Assembly (NCBI GenBank): GCA_021836865.1
Contig: JAKBHH010000032.1
Span: 1-35,405, forward strand
Direction: 5' to 3'
DNA from: Acidobacteriota bacterium
GTDB lineage: Bacteria; Acidobacteriota; Terriglobia; Terriglobales; Acidobacteriaceae
Length of the DNA stretch: 35,405 nt
A model generated the notes under the pieces. The model had not been told where the DNA came from. It was given only the letters and a program-made list of their open reading frames with translations, and made no database searches. Both the position numbers and the translations under genes were made by a program. Shown here piece by piece: positions 1 through 7,274 of this stretch (the first letter of the stretch is position 1; each line of letters starts with the position of its first letter).

Positions 1-643
1 TCTGATCGAATCCGGTGACCTGGATGTAGGAGATGGCAAAGTCCAGTGGGAGCTTGCTGGTCGCCACTTGCAGATGGGCTGCCGTGCAAACCACCTGATC
101 GATGTGGAAGGCCATGAGCGGCGCACCTAGAGTGGGCTCAGCCCCGCCGGCCTGTACCGCGGTTCCTGGGGTCGCGCGGTTGGGTGCCGGATGCTGGAGA
201 TCCGAGCGCCGCGGCAGGCGCACATCCAGGCCCGTGAGCCGCACCTGGGGAATGTGAATCGGCATGCCGCGCCGGTAGCGCAGCGGCGCATGGAAATTGA
301 ACTCATCGAGCCGGATCAGCGGCGCGCCCGGCGGCGGCGCTACTGCCAGACCCGCGTTTGCCACCTGCTCCGGCGGCCAGATGCGCAATCCACGGCCCTG
401 TGCCCAGACGCCCCACTCGCCGTGCTGCCCCACGCGCAAGCCAAGGTGAAAGCTGTCCAACTCCACGCGGGCGTGAAAGCGCGCCTCAAGCGTCGCGATA
501 ATCCGAGCGTGCAGGTACGGCTCAACCCGACGCGCCAGCACGCCAAGCGTCACGGCCAGCGCGGCCAGAACCGTAACCACGCCGGTTCCAACCCAGAGGA
601 GCCAGCGGTTTCTGCGCCAGAAGGTTTTCCGCGGATGGGTCAC
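1..643 (-). CDS. AsmA-like membrane-anchored protein, N-terminal part
   Basis: This reading frame is open on the minus strand from a GTG at 641-643 to the left edge, giving 214 residues without a stop; the C-terminus lies outside the window. A strong ribosome site (GAAGGGGAG on the minus strand) lies just upstream of the GTG. The protein begins with a basic stretch (RKTFWRRNR) and one hydrophobic helix at about residues 14-37 (WLLWVGTGVVTVLAALAVTL), so it is probably a type II inner-membrane anchor. After the helix comes a segment resembling the start of AsmA/DUF748-type proteins (HARIIATLEARFHARVELDSF is split here: HARIIATLEARF, then HARVELDSF), which are implicated in lipid transport or outer-membrane assembly. 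The family call rests on this N-terminal pattern only. It is transcribed divergently from the zinc-ribbon gene. Confidence 0.7.
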   Translation of the reverse strand, partial: MTHPRKTFWRRNRWLLWVGTGVVTVLAALAVTLGVLARRVEPYLHARIIATLEARFHARVELDSFHLGLRVGQHGEWGVWAQGRGLRIWPPEQVANAGLAVAPPPGAPLIRLDEFNFHAPLRYRRGMPIHIPQVRLTGLDVRLPRRSDLQHPAPNRATPGTAVQAGGAEPTLGAPLMAFHIDQVVCTAAHLQVATSKLPLDFAISYIQVTGFDQ

Positions 644-751
644 ACGCTCCCCTTCGTTTGCCTCTATTGTCGCAGCAACGCTCCGCGGGGAGTGAGCCGA
701 AGTGATCCATTTCAGAGTTAGAAGGTGAATGCCGTAAACTTGCTTCCACCC

Positions 752-1537
752 ATGCAAGCGCACATAGAACATCTCGTAAAGTTGCAGGAAGTGGATTTGG
801 AAAGAGCGCGACTGCATCAGGTCCAGCGCACGTTGCCAGGGGAGATTGCCAACGCAGAAGCGGCCCTGGCTGCAAGCCAGGTCAGGGTTGCCGAGGCCTC
901 AGACGGCCTGGCGCGCGAGGAGTCGCTGCGCACGCGGCTGGATCGCGAGGTGCAAGGCCATCGCCAGAAGGCCGCACGGTATCGCGCGCAGCAGGACGCA
1001 GTGACCACTCCGGCACAGGCTGAGGCGATTGAGCACGAAGTGCGCTTTGCCGAGACCGAAATCCAGCGTTTGGAAGATGAGGAGTTTGCCAGCCTGGAGC
1101 GCACCGAGATCTATGAGGCGGCGCTGGGTGCGGCACGCGCCCAGGTGGAGGAAAGTGCCATCACGCTCGAAAAGACCCGGCAGCGGATTGCCCTGTGCCA
1201 AACGGAACTGACGCAGCAGCAGGCCGACCTAGAGGTCCAGCGCGCAACCCTGCGACAGGGGATTGAGCCGGAGTGGCTGACACGTTTTGATCGTTTGGCA
1301 GCGAGCCGCGGCACCGGCATCGCTCGCGTGGACAATCAGCAATGCACTGGCTGCCGCATGGGCGTGCGGCCGCAGGTATGGAATCAACTGCGGGAGGGAG
1401 AACTGCTGCCCTGTGACAGTTGCGGACGATTGCTCTACTGGGATCCGGCCATGGCGCCTGCGCCTAAAGCGCCGCAAACTGAGAGCGCCACCAGCGATGG
1501 CCGTGCCGTGCGCAAGCCCAGGCAGGCCGGGACATAG
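752..1537 (+). CDS. Coiled-coil protein with C-terminal C4 zinc ribbon (COG1579 type)
   Basis: The 261-residue product opens with LVKLQEVDLERARL, the usual beginning of COG1579 proteins, followed by about 170 residues of heptad-like coiled coil rich in Glu, Ala, Arg and Gln. It ends in a four-cysteine zinc ribbon with two CxxC pairs (CTGC and CDSC) in the last third, then a basic tail. The family is conserved but poorly understood; links to nucleic acid binding have been suggested. An in-frame GTG at 725 would add nine residues. The purine-rich stretch before that GTG is too close to be a good ribosome site, and the ATG at 752 has none, so the start is uncertain. The 5'-nucleotidase gene follows after 4 bases, so the two are likely co-transcribed. 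Confidence 0.85.
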   Translation: MQAHIEHLVKLQEVDLERARLHQVQRTLPGEIANAEAALAASQVRVAEASDGLAREESLRTRLDREVQGHRQKAARYRAQQDAVTTPAQAEAIEHEVRFAETEIQRLEDEEFASLERTEIYEAALGAARAQVEESAITLEKTRQRIALCQTELTQQQADLEVQRATLRQGIEPEWLTRFDRLAASRGTGIARVDNQQCTGCRMGVRPQVWNQLREGELLPCDSCGRLLYWDPAMAPAPKAPQTESATSDGRAVRKPRQAGT

Positions 1538-1541
1538 GGCA

Positions 1542-2081
1542 ATGAAGCGCGTCTGCGTGGATATGGACGAGGTGATCGCCGATACGCTCTCTGAGCATCT
1601 GCGCCGCTATAACATGGCGTTTGACGAGGACGTGACGCCCGACGATCTCGCCGGCAAAGGCCTGTGGGAGGTGGCGCCGATTGACCGTCAGGCGCAGTTG
1701 CGGGCCTTTCTGGATGCCGAGGATTTTTTCGAGGACCTGCCCCTGATGCCGGACGCGCAGCGGGTTCTGAAGGATATGAGCTCGCGCTTTGAGATCTTCA
1801 TTGCATCCCAGGCCATGATGGTTCCCAACTCGCTCGGCCCCAAATATCGCTGGCTGCAGAGGCATTTTCCCTTCATCCCGCCCACGCACTACGTCTTCTG
1901 CGGGCACAAAAGCATTCTGCGGGCCGACTATCTGATCGACGACTTGCCGCGCAACCTGCAACGGTTCGAGGGCCACGGCCTGCTCTACACCGCGCCGCAC
2001 AACCTCGCGGCAACGGGCTTTATTCGCGTGGACAACTGGCGGGAAGTCGAAGAATACTTTGCCGGGCAGCCGACGTCTTGA
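1542..2081 (+). CDS. HAD-superfamily 5'(3')-deoxyribonucleotidase-like protein
   Basis: The product has 179 residues, the normal size for the NT5C / YqfW group of small HAD phosphatases that dephosphorylate (deoxy)nucleoside monophosphates. HAD motif I is at the very N-terminus (VDMDEVIADT, with the nucleophile and acid-base Asp pair), a Ser-containing motif II follows (IFIASQAMM), and the motif IV acid pair is seen as LIDDLPRN near residue 130. I chose the ATG at 1542 because motif I normally starts within the first ten residues; the longer upstream frame overlaps the zinc-ribbon gene out of phase. The gene follows that gene by 4 bases and converges on the XRE-cupin gene. Substrate choice cannot be read from the sequence. 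Confidence 0.85.
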   Translation: MKRVCVDMDEVIADTLSEHLRRYNMAFDEDVTPDDLAGKGLWEVAPIDRQAQLRAFLDAEDFFEDLPLMPDAQRVLKDMSSRFEIFIASQAMMVPNSLGPKYRWLQRHFPFIPPTHYVFCGHKSILRADYLIDDLPRNLQRFEGHGLLYTAPHNLAATGFIRVDNWREVEEYFAGQPTS

Positions 2082-2105
2082 TGGCAGAGCGAGAAGCCGA
2101 TCCCG

Positions 2106-2831
2106 CTATCGGCTACCCACAGGTGCGCTGGGACTCTGGCCGGGCAGAATGCGGCTCGGCGGCTGCCGGACAAGCGTAACGGGTTGGGCCGGTGGGGGCT
2201 GATGCATGGTGACGATCAGGGCATCGGTAGGCTTTTTGCCGGAGCACGCGTAGGAGTGGGGCGTGCTGGCGTCAAAGTAGACAGCATCGCCCGCCTCGAG
2301 CGTGCAATGCTGTTCGCCGTGTCGGAGGTCCAGTCCGCCCTCCAGAACGTAGAGAAACTCATAGCCAGGGTGCATGTGGGCGCGAGACTCCTGGCCCTTT
2401 TCGAGCGGAATGAACTGGGCAAAGTAGGGGTCCATGTGGCGGTCCGGTACCATATAGCCCAGGCTCTCGAAAAAGTAGGTGGGCTGCTCGACGCCGGTCT
2501 GCGGCAGGCGGACACGCTCCTTGCGGCGGTGCACACGGAACATCGACTGCGGTTCGCTCTCAAAGAAGTAGGAGAGATCCTTGGAGAAAACCATGGCGAT
2601 ACGGGCCAGATTGCGCAAGGTAGGCACAACGCGGCCAGTCTCAAGCTGCGAAAGGAAGCTGGCCGAAAGGCCGGTGTGCTTGCCCAGCTCGACGAGGCCC
2701 ATGGACTTCTTCAGCCGAAGCCGCTTGATCCGTTCGCCTATATGCTTTTCAGCAATAAAGCGTTCCGTCGTCTCCGTGTCGACCTGCGACTTCTGAGTCT
2801 CTTCGTTGCGAATGCTTGCGATGTCCGCCAT
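2106..2831 (-). CDS. XRE-family regulator with C-terminal cupin sensor domain
   Basis: The 241-residue protein joins an N-terminal HTH_3 DNA-binding domain (about residues 30-87; GLSASFLSQLETGRVVPTL is the recognition-helix region) to a C-terminal cupin_2 barrel (about 150-215; HMHPGYEFLYVLEGG and the later H in TPHSYAC). This architecture is typical of small-molecule-sensing repressors or activators such as the PuuR/SutR type. A strong ribosome site (AGGGAGGGC) precedes the ATG. The last 25 residues are proline-rich and probably disordered. It is divergent from the epimerase gene at 2961, separated by 129 bases that could hold a shared or autoregulated control region, but I see no clear operator there. 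The ligand is unknown. Confidence 0.9.
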   Translation of the reverse strand: MADIASIRNEETQKSQVDTETTERFIAEKHIGERIKRLRLKKSMGLVELGKHTGLSASFLSQLETGRVVPTLRNLARIAMVFSKDLSYFFESEPQSMFRVHRRKERVRLPQTGVEQPTYFFESLGYMVPDRHMDPYFAQFIPLEKGQESRAHMHPGYEFLYVLEGGLDLRHGEQHCTLEAGDAVYFDASTPHSYACSGKKPTDALIVTMHQPPPAQPVTLVRQPPSRILPGQSPSAPVGSR

Positions 2832-2960
2832 ATGCGCCCTCCCTGCAGGTCGCGCAATCTTTGGATGTTGCCCACGTCAAAAAAGATTCCGATTGAGTAA
2901 AATCGAGCTTTGCGCGGCAGCGAGGATTGAGTTCACTGAAAGGAAAGAGAAATCCATCCT

Positions 2961-3887
2961 GTGAATATGAAGATGACGAAATGGGGGGGGCGGGTTGCAT
3001 TCAGCGGCGCTTCCGGGATGCTGGGCCGGGCGCTGATGCGCGGAGTTTCGGCCCGCGGGGCACCCATCCTGCAGTTGGTGCGGCGCGCGCCGGCCGGGCC
3101 GGATGAGTTGCAGTGGAGCCCCGGAGCGGAGCCTGCCCTGGCCGATCGCACGCCTATCGAAGGGCTGTTCGCAGCCGTGCATTTCTCCGGGTCCAACGTT
3201 GCCGCGCACCGCTGGACCGCTGCTTACCGGCGGGAGATGACCGAGAGCCGCGTAGGGAGCACAGCGACCCTGGCCAGGGTGCTGGCTGGCCTGCAAAAAC
3301 CGCCACAGGTGCTGCTGGCGGCCTCGGCCATAGGCATTTATGGGGATCGCGGCGAAGACTACCTGGACGAGCGCTCCCCGGCAGGCAGCGGATTTCTTGC
3401 CGAGCTTTGCCGGCAGTGGGAAGCAGCGGCCGCGCCGGCAGTCGAGGCCGGGATTCGGGTCGTGCATCTGCGCTTCGGAGTGGTGCTCGCGCCCGGTGCG
3501 GGTGCTCTGGGGAAGATGCTGCCGGTCTTTCGGCTTGGGCTGGGCGGGCGGCTGGGCAGCGGCAGGCAGTGGATGAGCTGGATCAGCCTGGAGGACGCGG
3601 TCAATGCAATGATCTTTGCATTGGAGATGCCCGACCTGAGCGGCCCTGTGAACCTGACGGCGTCGAGTCCGGTGACCAACGCGGAGTTTACGCGTGTGCT
3701 TGCCATGCGTCTGAACCGGCCCGCGCTCTTGCCTGTGCCTGCTTTCGCCCTGCGCCTGGCCTTCGGACAGATGGCCGACGAAACAATGCTTTCGAGCGCC
3801 AGGGTTTTTCCCGGAAGACTGACCGCCGCGGGCTTCCTGTTTCGGCACCCAGTGCTGCCGGATGCTCTGAGAGCCGTGTTGGGCTGA
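2961..3887 (+). CDS. TIGR01777-family NAD(P)-dependent epimerase (YfcH-like)
   Basis: The 308-residue product has the Rossmann glycine motif GASGMLG near the N-terminus, the family region HFSGSNVAAHRWT with ESRVGST after it, a Tyr in IGIYGDRGEDYLDE, and the C-terminal DUF1731-type end (RLTAAGFLFRHPVLPDALRAVLG). This is the SDR-extended family represented by E. coli YfcH; the reaction is not established. I chose the GTG at 2961 because AGGAAAGAG lies 12 bases upstream; in-frame ATGs at 2967 and 2973 are alternatives. A run of eight G at 2983-2990 encodes Trp-Gly-Gly just before the Rossmann motif, so a one-base slip would abolish the protein. It converges on yidC. Confidence 0.88.
   Translation: MNMKMTKWGGRVAFSGASGMLGRALMRGVSARGAPILQLVRRAPAGPDELQWSPGAEPALADRTPIEGLFAAVHFSGSNVAAHRWTAAYRREMTESRVGSTATLARVLAGLQKPPQVLLAASAIGIYGDRGEDYLDERSPAGSGFLAELCRQWEAAAAPAVEAGIRVVHLRFGVVLAPGAGALGKMLPVFRLGLGGRLGSGRQWMSWISLEDAVNAMIFALEMPDLSGPVNLTASSPVTNAEFTRVLAMRLNRPALLPVPAFALRLAFGQMADETMLSSARVFPGRLTAAGFLFRHPVLPDALRAVLG
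2983..2990 (+). repeat. G8 homopolymer in the 5' end of the epimerase gene
   Basis: Eight consecutive G bases lie 22 bases after the GTG start. The tract covers the last two bases of a Trp codon and two Gly codons, in front of the conserved GASGMLG motif. It could be a slippage site; whether it varies in length cannot be judged from one sequence. Confidence 0.9.
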
Positions 3888-3894
3888 GGGCGGA

Positions 3895-3924
3895 CGCGCG
3901 GCAGACGGATTGCGCTGCCGCGCG
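3895..3924. terminator. Hairpin between the convergent epimerase and yidC genes
   Basis: A perfect 10-base stem (CGCGCGGCAG, 3895-3904, pairing with CTGCCGCGCG, 3915-3924) encloses a 10-base loop. It lies in the 44 bases between the two convergent stop codons. A weak T-rich run follows on the plus side (GTATTGCTAGTGCTT) and none on the minus side, so it is only a plausible bidirectional terminator. Confidence 0.45.
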
Positions 3925-3931
3925 GGTATTG

Positions 3932-5776
3932 CTAGTGCTTGCCCTGGACGACGCGTGGGCCGCTGCCGGTCTTTTTCTGTGCCCGTTTCGCGGCTATGGC
4001 GTGCATCTCCTTGCCCATGCTGGACTGGTTGATGCCAAGCTGCAGGGCAATGTTAATCAGGTTGCTGGTACCCCAGTAGAGGGCCAGTCCTGAAGCGTAG
4101 TGCCAGAGCAGAAAGCCCATGAATACCGGGCTGACGATGGCCATCATGCGCCGCTGTGAGGCGTCCATGCCCGGCGACGGCGTCATGTAGGTCACCAGGA
4201 ACATGCTGATGATGATGAGGATCGGCAGGATGTGCAAGGGGTCCGGCGCGGAGAGATCCGTGAGCCAGAACCAGTGGGCCTGGCGCAGCTCGACCGCATT
4301 CTGCAGCACGCGGAAGTAGGCGAAGAACAAAGGGATCTGCGGCAGCATCGGCAGGCAGCCGCCGTACATGTTGACGCCCTCGGTCTTGTAAAGGGCCATC
4401 ATCTCCGTGTTCATCTCGGCCCGCTTGGGGTCGTTCACCTTCATGCCGGCATAGCGCCGCTTGATGGCGTCAACCTTCGGCTGAATGCGCATCATCTTCA
4501 GGGAGGACCTCATGGCCATGAAGCGAGTGGGCAGCATCAGCAGGCTGAAGATGATGGTGAAAATGATGATTGCCCAGCCCCAGTTGTAGGCGCCGGGGCC
4601 AAGCAGGTTGCGCAGCCAGCGCAGCGCCAGGTAAAGGGGTTTGGCGATGAGCCCGAGCCAATCGCCGAACTGAATCAGCGGCTCAAGGGAGGGGCCTGTA
4701 AACTTGCCGTCTGGTCCGGCGGCATGGATGGTTTTGAGCACATCCAACTGCTTGGGTCCGGCGTAAACGCGCAGCCGTGTCGAGCCGGTGAGGTCGCCCA
4801 TGGCCATGCCCAGCACATCGTCGGGCTTCTTCTGGCTTGTGGGGTTCGTCAGGTCGCTGGGCACATCGACCGTATTGTGCAGCGTGACCAGCGTGGTCTG
4901 CGCAGGCGACTGGGGCAAAAAGGCGGCGGCAAAATAGAGATCGGAGATGGCCGCATATTCATAGGGCTGGTCCAGGGTGGCGTTGCCGCTCACCTTCGCC
5001 GACTTCATCGTTTCGTGCTTGCCGTCGATGGACCAGTCGAACTGCGAGATGGTGCGAATGGGGCTGCGCGTGGCGGAGACAGGGAGAAACTCTTCCATGT
5101 CGCCCAGGCCGGCGGGCCAGCAGACCAGCGCGCGCACAGGCAGGCCATTGCGCTTGACGTCGGTATCGACCGAGACCACATAGCTGGCGTCGAAGCGGAA
5201 AGTCTTGACCACGTCGAGGCCGTTCTGCGCGTAGTGAAAGCTGAGCGTGCCGGGAGCCGACAGCTCGCCTGTAGTCGGAGATTGGTAGAGCGCCTGGTTC
5301 AACTCGGCCGTGAGTGCCGGTTCGTAGGAGTAGAACGAGAGGGGCTGTCCGAAGCGCTCGGCGAGCTGCGGCTGCACCAGGTCGAGTGGCTTGCCGGTCG
5401 TGTCTGTGTATTTCTTGAGGAACCAGTGCTTGACCTGCGCGCCGCGATTGGTGAAGACGATCCGGTAGAGCTCATTCTCCACCGTAGTCTCCGTCTCGAT
5501 GGAGGCGGTGATGGCGAGTGCGGTCGATGTCTGCGGCGCTCCGCTGGAGGCAGCAGCGCCGGAAGCCGGGGGCTGTTGCATGCTCGACAACGTGGTCTGC
5601 TGCTGTGTTTGCGGGGCGGGCTCGGGGCCGCTCTGCCTGGGCTTGAAGTACTGAAAGGCCAGCACGGCAATGAGCGCCAGAAACGTAAATGTGGTGAGGC
5701 TGCGGAAATCACCGCCGCTGTTGCCGCCACCGCCGGAACCCTGGGGGTCAAGATTGGGATTGCGAATTTCGGGCAA
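3932..5776 (-). CDS. yidC: Membrane protein insertase YidC
   Basis: The 614-residue protein is the Gram-negative long form of YidC/Oxa1, which inserts and folds inner-membrane proteins with or without SecYEG. It has an N-terminal membrane segment at about 27-44 (LTTFTFLALIAVLAFQYF), a low-complexity Gln/Pro/Ala linker, a large periplasmic beta domain (about 95-360), and the conserved C-terminal five-helix core beginning near LLGPGAYNWGWAIIIFTI, with the hydrophilic-groove Arg in LPTRFMAM. The start is a TTG preceded by AGGAAG with about seven bases of spacing. It is the last gene of rpmH-rnpA-yidD-yidC, 51 bases after yidD. The C-terminal tail is short and basic, consistent with ribosome contact. 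Confidence 0.97.
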   Translation of the reverse strand: MPEIRNPNLDPQGSGGGGNSGGDFRSLTTFTFLALIAVLAFQYFKPRQSGPEPAPQTQQQTTLSSMQQPPASGAAASSGAPQTSTALAITASIETETTVENELYRIVFTNRGAQVKHWFLKKYTDTTGKPLDLVQPQLAERFGQPLSFYSYEPALTAELNQALYQSPTTGELSAPGTLSFHYAQNGLDVVKTFRFDASYVVSVDTDVKRNGLPVRALVCWPAGLGDMEEFLPVSATRSPIRTISQFDWSIDGKHETMKSAKVSGNATLDQPYEYAAISDLYFAAAFLPQSPAQTTLVTLHNTVDVPSDLTNPTSQKKPDDVLGMAMGDLTGSTRLRVYAGPKQLDVLKTIHAAGPDGKFTGPSLEPLIQFGDWLGLIAKPLYLALRWLRNLLGPGAYNWGWAIIIFTIIFSLLMLPTRFMAMRSSLKMMRIQPKVDAIKRRYAGMKVNDPKRAEMNTEMMALYKTEGVNMYGGCLPMLPQIPLFFAYFRVLQNAVELRQAHWFWLTDLSAPDPLHILPILIIISMFLVTYMTPSPGMDASQRRMMAIVSPVFMGFLLWHYASGLALYWGTSNLINIALQLGINQSSMGKEMHAIAAKRAQKKTGSGPRVVQGKH

Positions 5777-5827
5777 AGGAAACTTCCTGTCGTTGAGTGA
5801 AGACTCGGGCCTGGTGTGCCGCTGTTT

Positions 5828-6091
5828 CTATGGTAACGGTTTGTGGTGCAGATGGGGGGTGGAGTGTGCCGGGGGAACGGGATCAAGTCCTCCGCGGGCG
5901 AACGGGTTGCAGCGCAGTAGCCGCCAGGCCGCCAGCCCCAGACCGCGCAGCGGGCCATGGGTGGTGATGGCGACAGCAGCGTATTCAGAACAGGTGGGCA
6001 GGTAGCGGCAGCCCCCGGGGCTGAGTGAATGGATCAGCGGCGAGAGCCATCGCTTGTAAAAAGACAGCAGTGCCAGCAGAAGGCGCGTCAT
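5828..6091 (-). CDS. yidD: Membrane protein insertion efficiency factor YidD
   Basis: The 87-residue protein carries the full YidD signature: FYKRWLSP, the paired cysteines in [33 protein letters not shown] and GGLDPVP. Family members are small inner-membrane-associated proteins that improve YidC-dependent insertion. Its ATG overlaps the rnpA stop in an ATGA arrangement (6088-6091), so translational coupling to rnpA is likely. yidC follows. The length is normal. Confidence 0.95.
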   Translation of the reverse strand: MTRLLLALLSFYKRWLSPLIHSLSPGGCRYLPTCSEYAAVAITTHGPLRGLGLAAWRLLRCNPFARGGLDPVPPAHSTPHLHHKPLP

Positions 6092-6531
6092 AGGTGAGTC
6101 TGCGTCTGAGCCGCGGAGCGCGGACGGGCGGCCTCAGCTTTCGCTTGAGAGAGGATACGAACTATCTCTGCTTCAAGTTTCGGGAAATCCAAGGTCAGCA
6201 CAGAACGTCGCGGGTGCAAAATCAGATCGCATCCCTGCGGCAGCAGGTCGAGATGGCGGCGCAGCGCCTCGCGCATGCGGCGCTTGATGCGATTGCGTTC
6301 GTGCGCTTTCCCCAGCACTTTGCCGGCGGTAAGTCCCACGCGTGGCGTCGCGTCCCGTTCACTCTGGGGGGCTAGGAACCAGCTCATCGAAGCGGACTGC
6401 CGCTTGCGGCTGGCAGCATACGCGCGTTGGTAGTCGGCATGTTTGCGAAGACGGAGTCCCGTCAGAGACGGACGGTCTGCGGAGGGAGCCGATGCGGTCT
6501 GTCGCTGTTGAGCGTGTTGCGGGGCGTCCAT
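6088..6531 (-). CDS. rnpA: Ribonuclease P protein component
   Basis: RnpA is the protein subunit of RNase P, which removes 5' leaders from pre-tRNA. The central RNR motif ([17 protein letters not shown]) and the N-terminal [11 protein letters not shown] block are present, as is [11 protein letters not shown]. The ATG at 6531 gives 147 residues; another ATG at 6564 would give 158. Neither has a good ribosome site, and the conserved part only begins about 26 residues after the ATG at 6531, so the N-terminus is uncertain. The C-terminal tail is rich in Ala, Arg and Gln. The gene follows rpmH and its stop overlaps the yidD start by four bases. Confidence 0.9.
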   Translation of the reverse strand: MDAPQHAQQRQTASAPSADRPSLTGLRLRKHADYQRAYAASRKRQSASMSWFLAPQSERDATPRVGLTAGKVLGKAHERNRIKRRMREALRRHLDLLPQGCDLILHPRRSVLTLDFPKLEAEIVRILSQAKAEAARPRSAAQTQTHL

Positions 6532-6610
6532 CAGAATGCCGGGAGGAATATTGCGCCGGAGCATGAGGGATTTGCCAGGGCTCCGGCACAAATCTTGAAT
6601 CGGAATGAGG

Positions 6611-6766
6611 TTAGTCGCGGAATCCGGCGCTGACCGCGACGCGCTTGCGGCCGATCGCGCGGCGACGGCTGAGCACGGCGGCACCGCTCTTGGTCTTCAT
6701 ACGCGCCCTGAAGCCGTGAGTCTTTACGCGGCTGCGGCGGTTCGGTTGAAATGTGCGCTTGGGCAT
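6611..6766 (-). CDS. rpmH: 50S ribosomal protein L34
   Basis: The 51-residue reading frame starts [15 protein letters not shown] and continues with [20 protein letters not shown] and [11 protein letters not shown], which is L34 along its whole length. The protein is a small, very basic component of the large ribosomal subunit. A GGAG ribosome site lies 10-13 bases upstream of the ATG. It heads the rpmH-rnpA-yidD-yidC cluster and is divergent from dnaA, the arrangement often found near bacterial replication origins. Confidence 0.97.
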   Translation of the reverse strand: MPKRTFQPNRRSRVKTHGFRARMKTKSGAAVLSRRRAIGRKRVAVSAGFRD

Positions 6767-7274
6767 GAAAATGCGCTCCTATTCGCTCTAAAAATTCTGC
6801 GCCTTGGCAGCAAGTCTTAAGTGTACCGCAGGTTGCGCCGGGAATCCAGCCCCGGTCTGCCTTGTGCTACGTTTTAGCGTCGAATCCGCGATGTATCGCA
6901 AGATGGCCAAGGCCTCGATGCGCGTGCCCGATTTGGAGCTGGGCGAATGCGTGACGCACGTGCTGTGGCAAGTTTCACCATGCTTGGTGCACACGCCGGA
7001 GGATTCACCAAAGTTGTGTGAATGGGGGATTGCATCGTTCCCTAAATGTGCTACTATCGGGACCGTTCAGGAAAGTTTCCGAGCGTCCCACGGAGCGAGT
7101 TTTCACCTGTGCCCCGGCCGTTGTATCAGGGGCAAAATCACGGCGACCAGACAGGTCAGAGTTTTACTTTGAACGGCGAGCGCGATGCTGAGCCGGACAA
7201 GAGATTTGTCGCCTAAAACGGTGGATTAAACTGCCTTCGGCAACAAAGAGGCGACGCAGGCAAGGATTTGTTCG
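6767..7274. other. rpmH-dnaA intergenic region, candidate origin/control region
   Basis: This 508-base gap between divergent rpmH and dnaA should contain both promoters and is a natural place to look for an origin. I find no consensus DnaA box (TTATCCACA or its complement); the closest is a 7-of-9 match at 7220-7228. There is no strongly AT-rich block. Structures seen are a palindrome TGCGTGACGCA (6948-6958), ATTCAC/GTGAAT arms (7003-7008 and 7018-7023), three direct TTCACC words (6974, 7004, 7102), and nested inverted repeats at 7105-7156. The short open frames inside it show no protein-like features. Confidence 0.6.
7030..7057 (+). promoter_or_regulatory. Possible sigma-70 promoter of dnaA
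   Basis: TTGCAT (7030-7035) and TACTAT (7052-7057) are separated by 16 bases and face dnaA. The -35 matches consensus at three of six positions and the -10 at four of six. If used, it would give a leader of roughly 210 bases that includes the nested inverted repeats at 7105-7156. This is a weak call from sequence alone. Confidence 0.3.

Noticed and set aside
4232..5800. Long open frame on the plus strand opposite yidC (522 codons)
   Set aside because: It is fully antisense to yidC, has a His/Arg/Gln/Gly-rich noise composition and no recognisable domain; high GC makes such mirror frames common.
6804..7172. 122-codon frame in the rpmH-dnaA gap
   Set aside because: It has no ribosome site or recognisable domain, and covers the region expected to hold the dnaA and rpmH promoters.
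7220..7228. GGTGGATTA as a DnaA box
   Set aside because: It is a single 7-of-9 match to TGTGGATAA with no clustered partners; not enough to call an origin.
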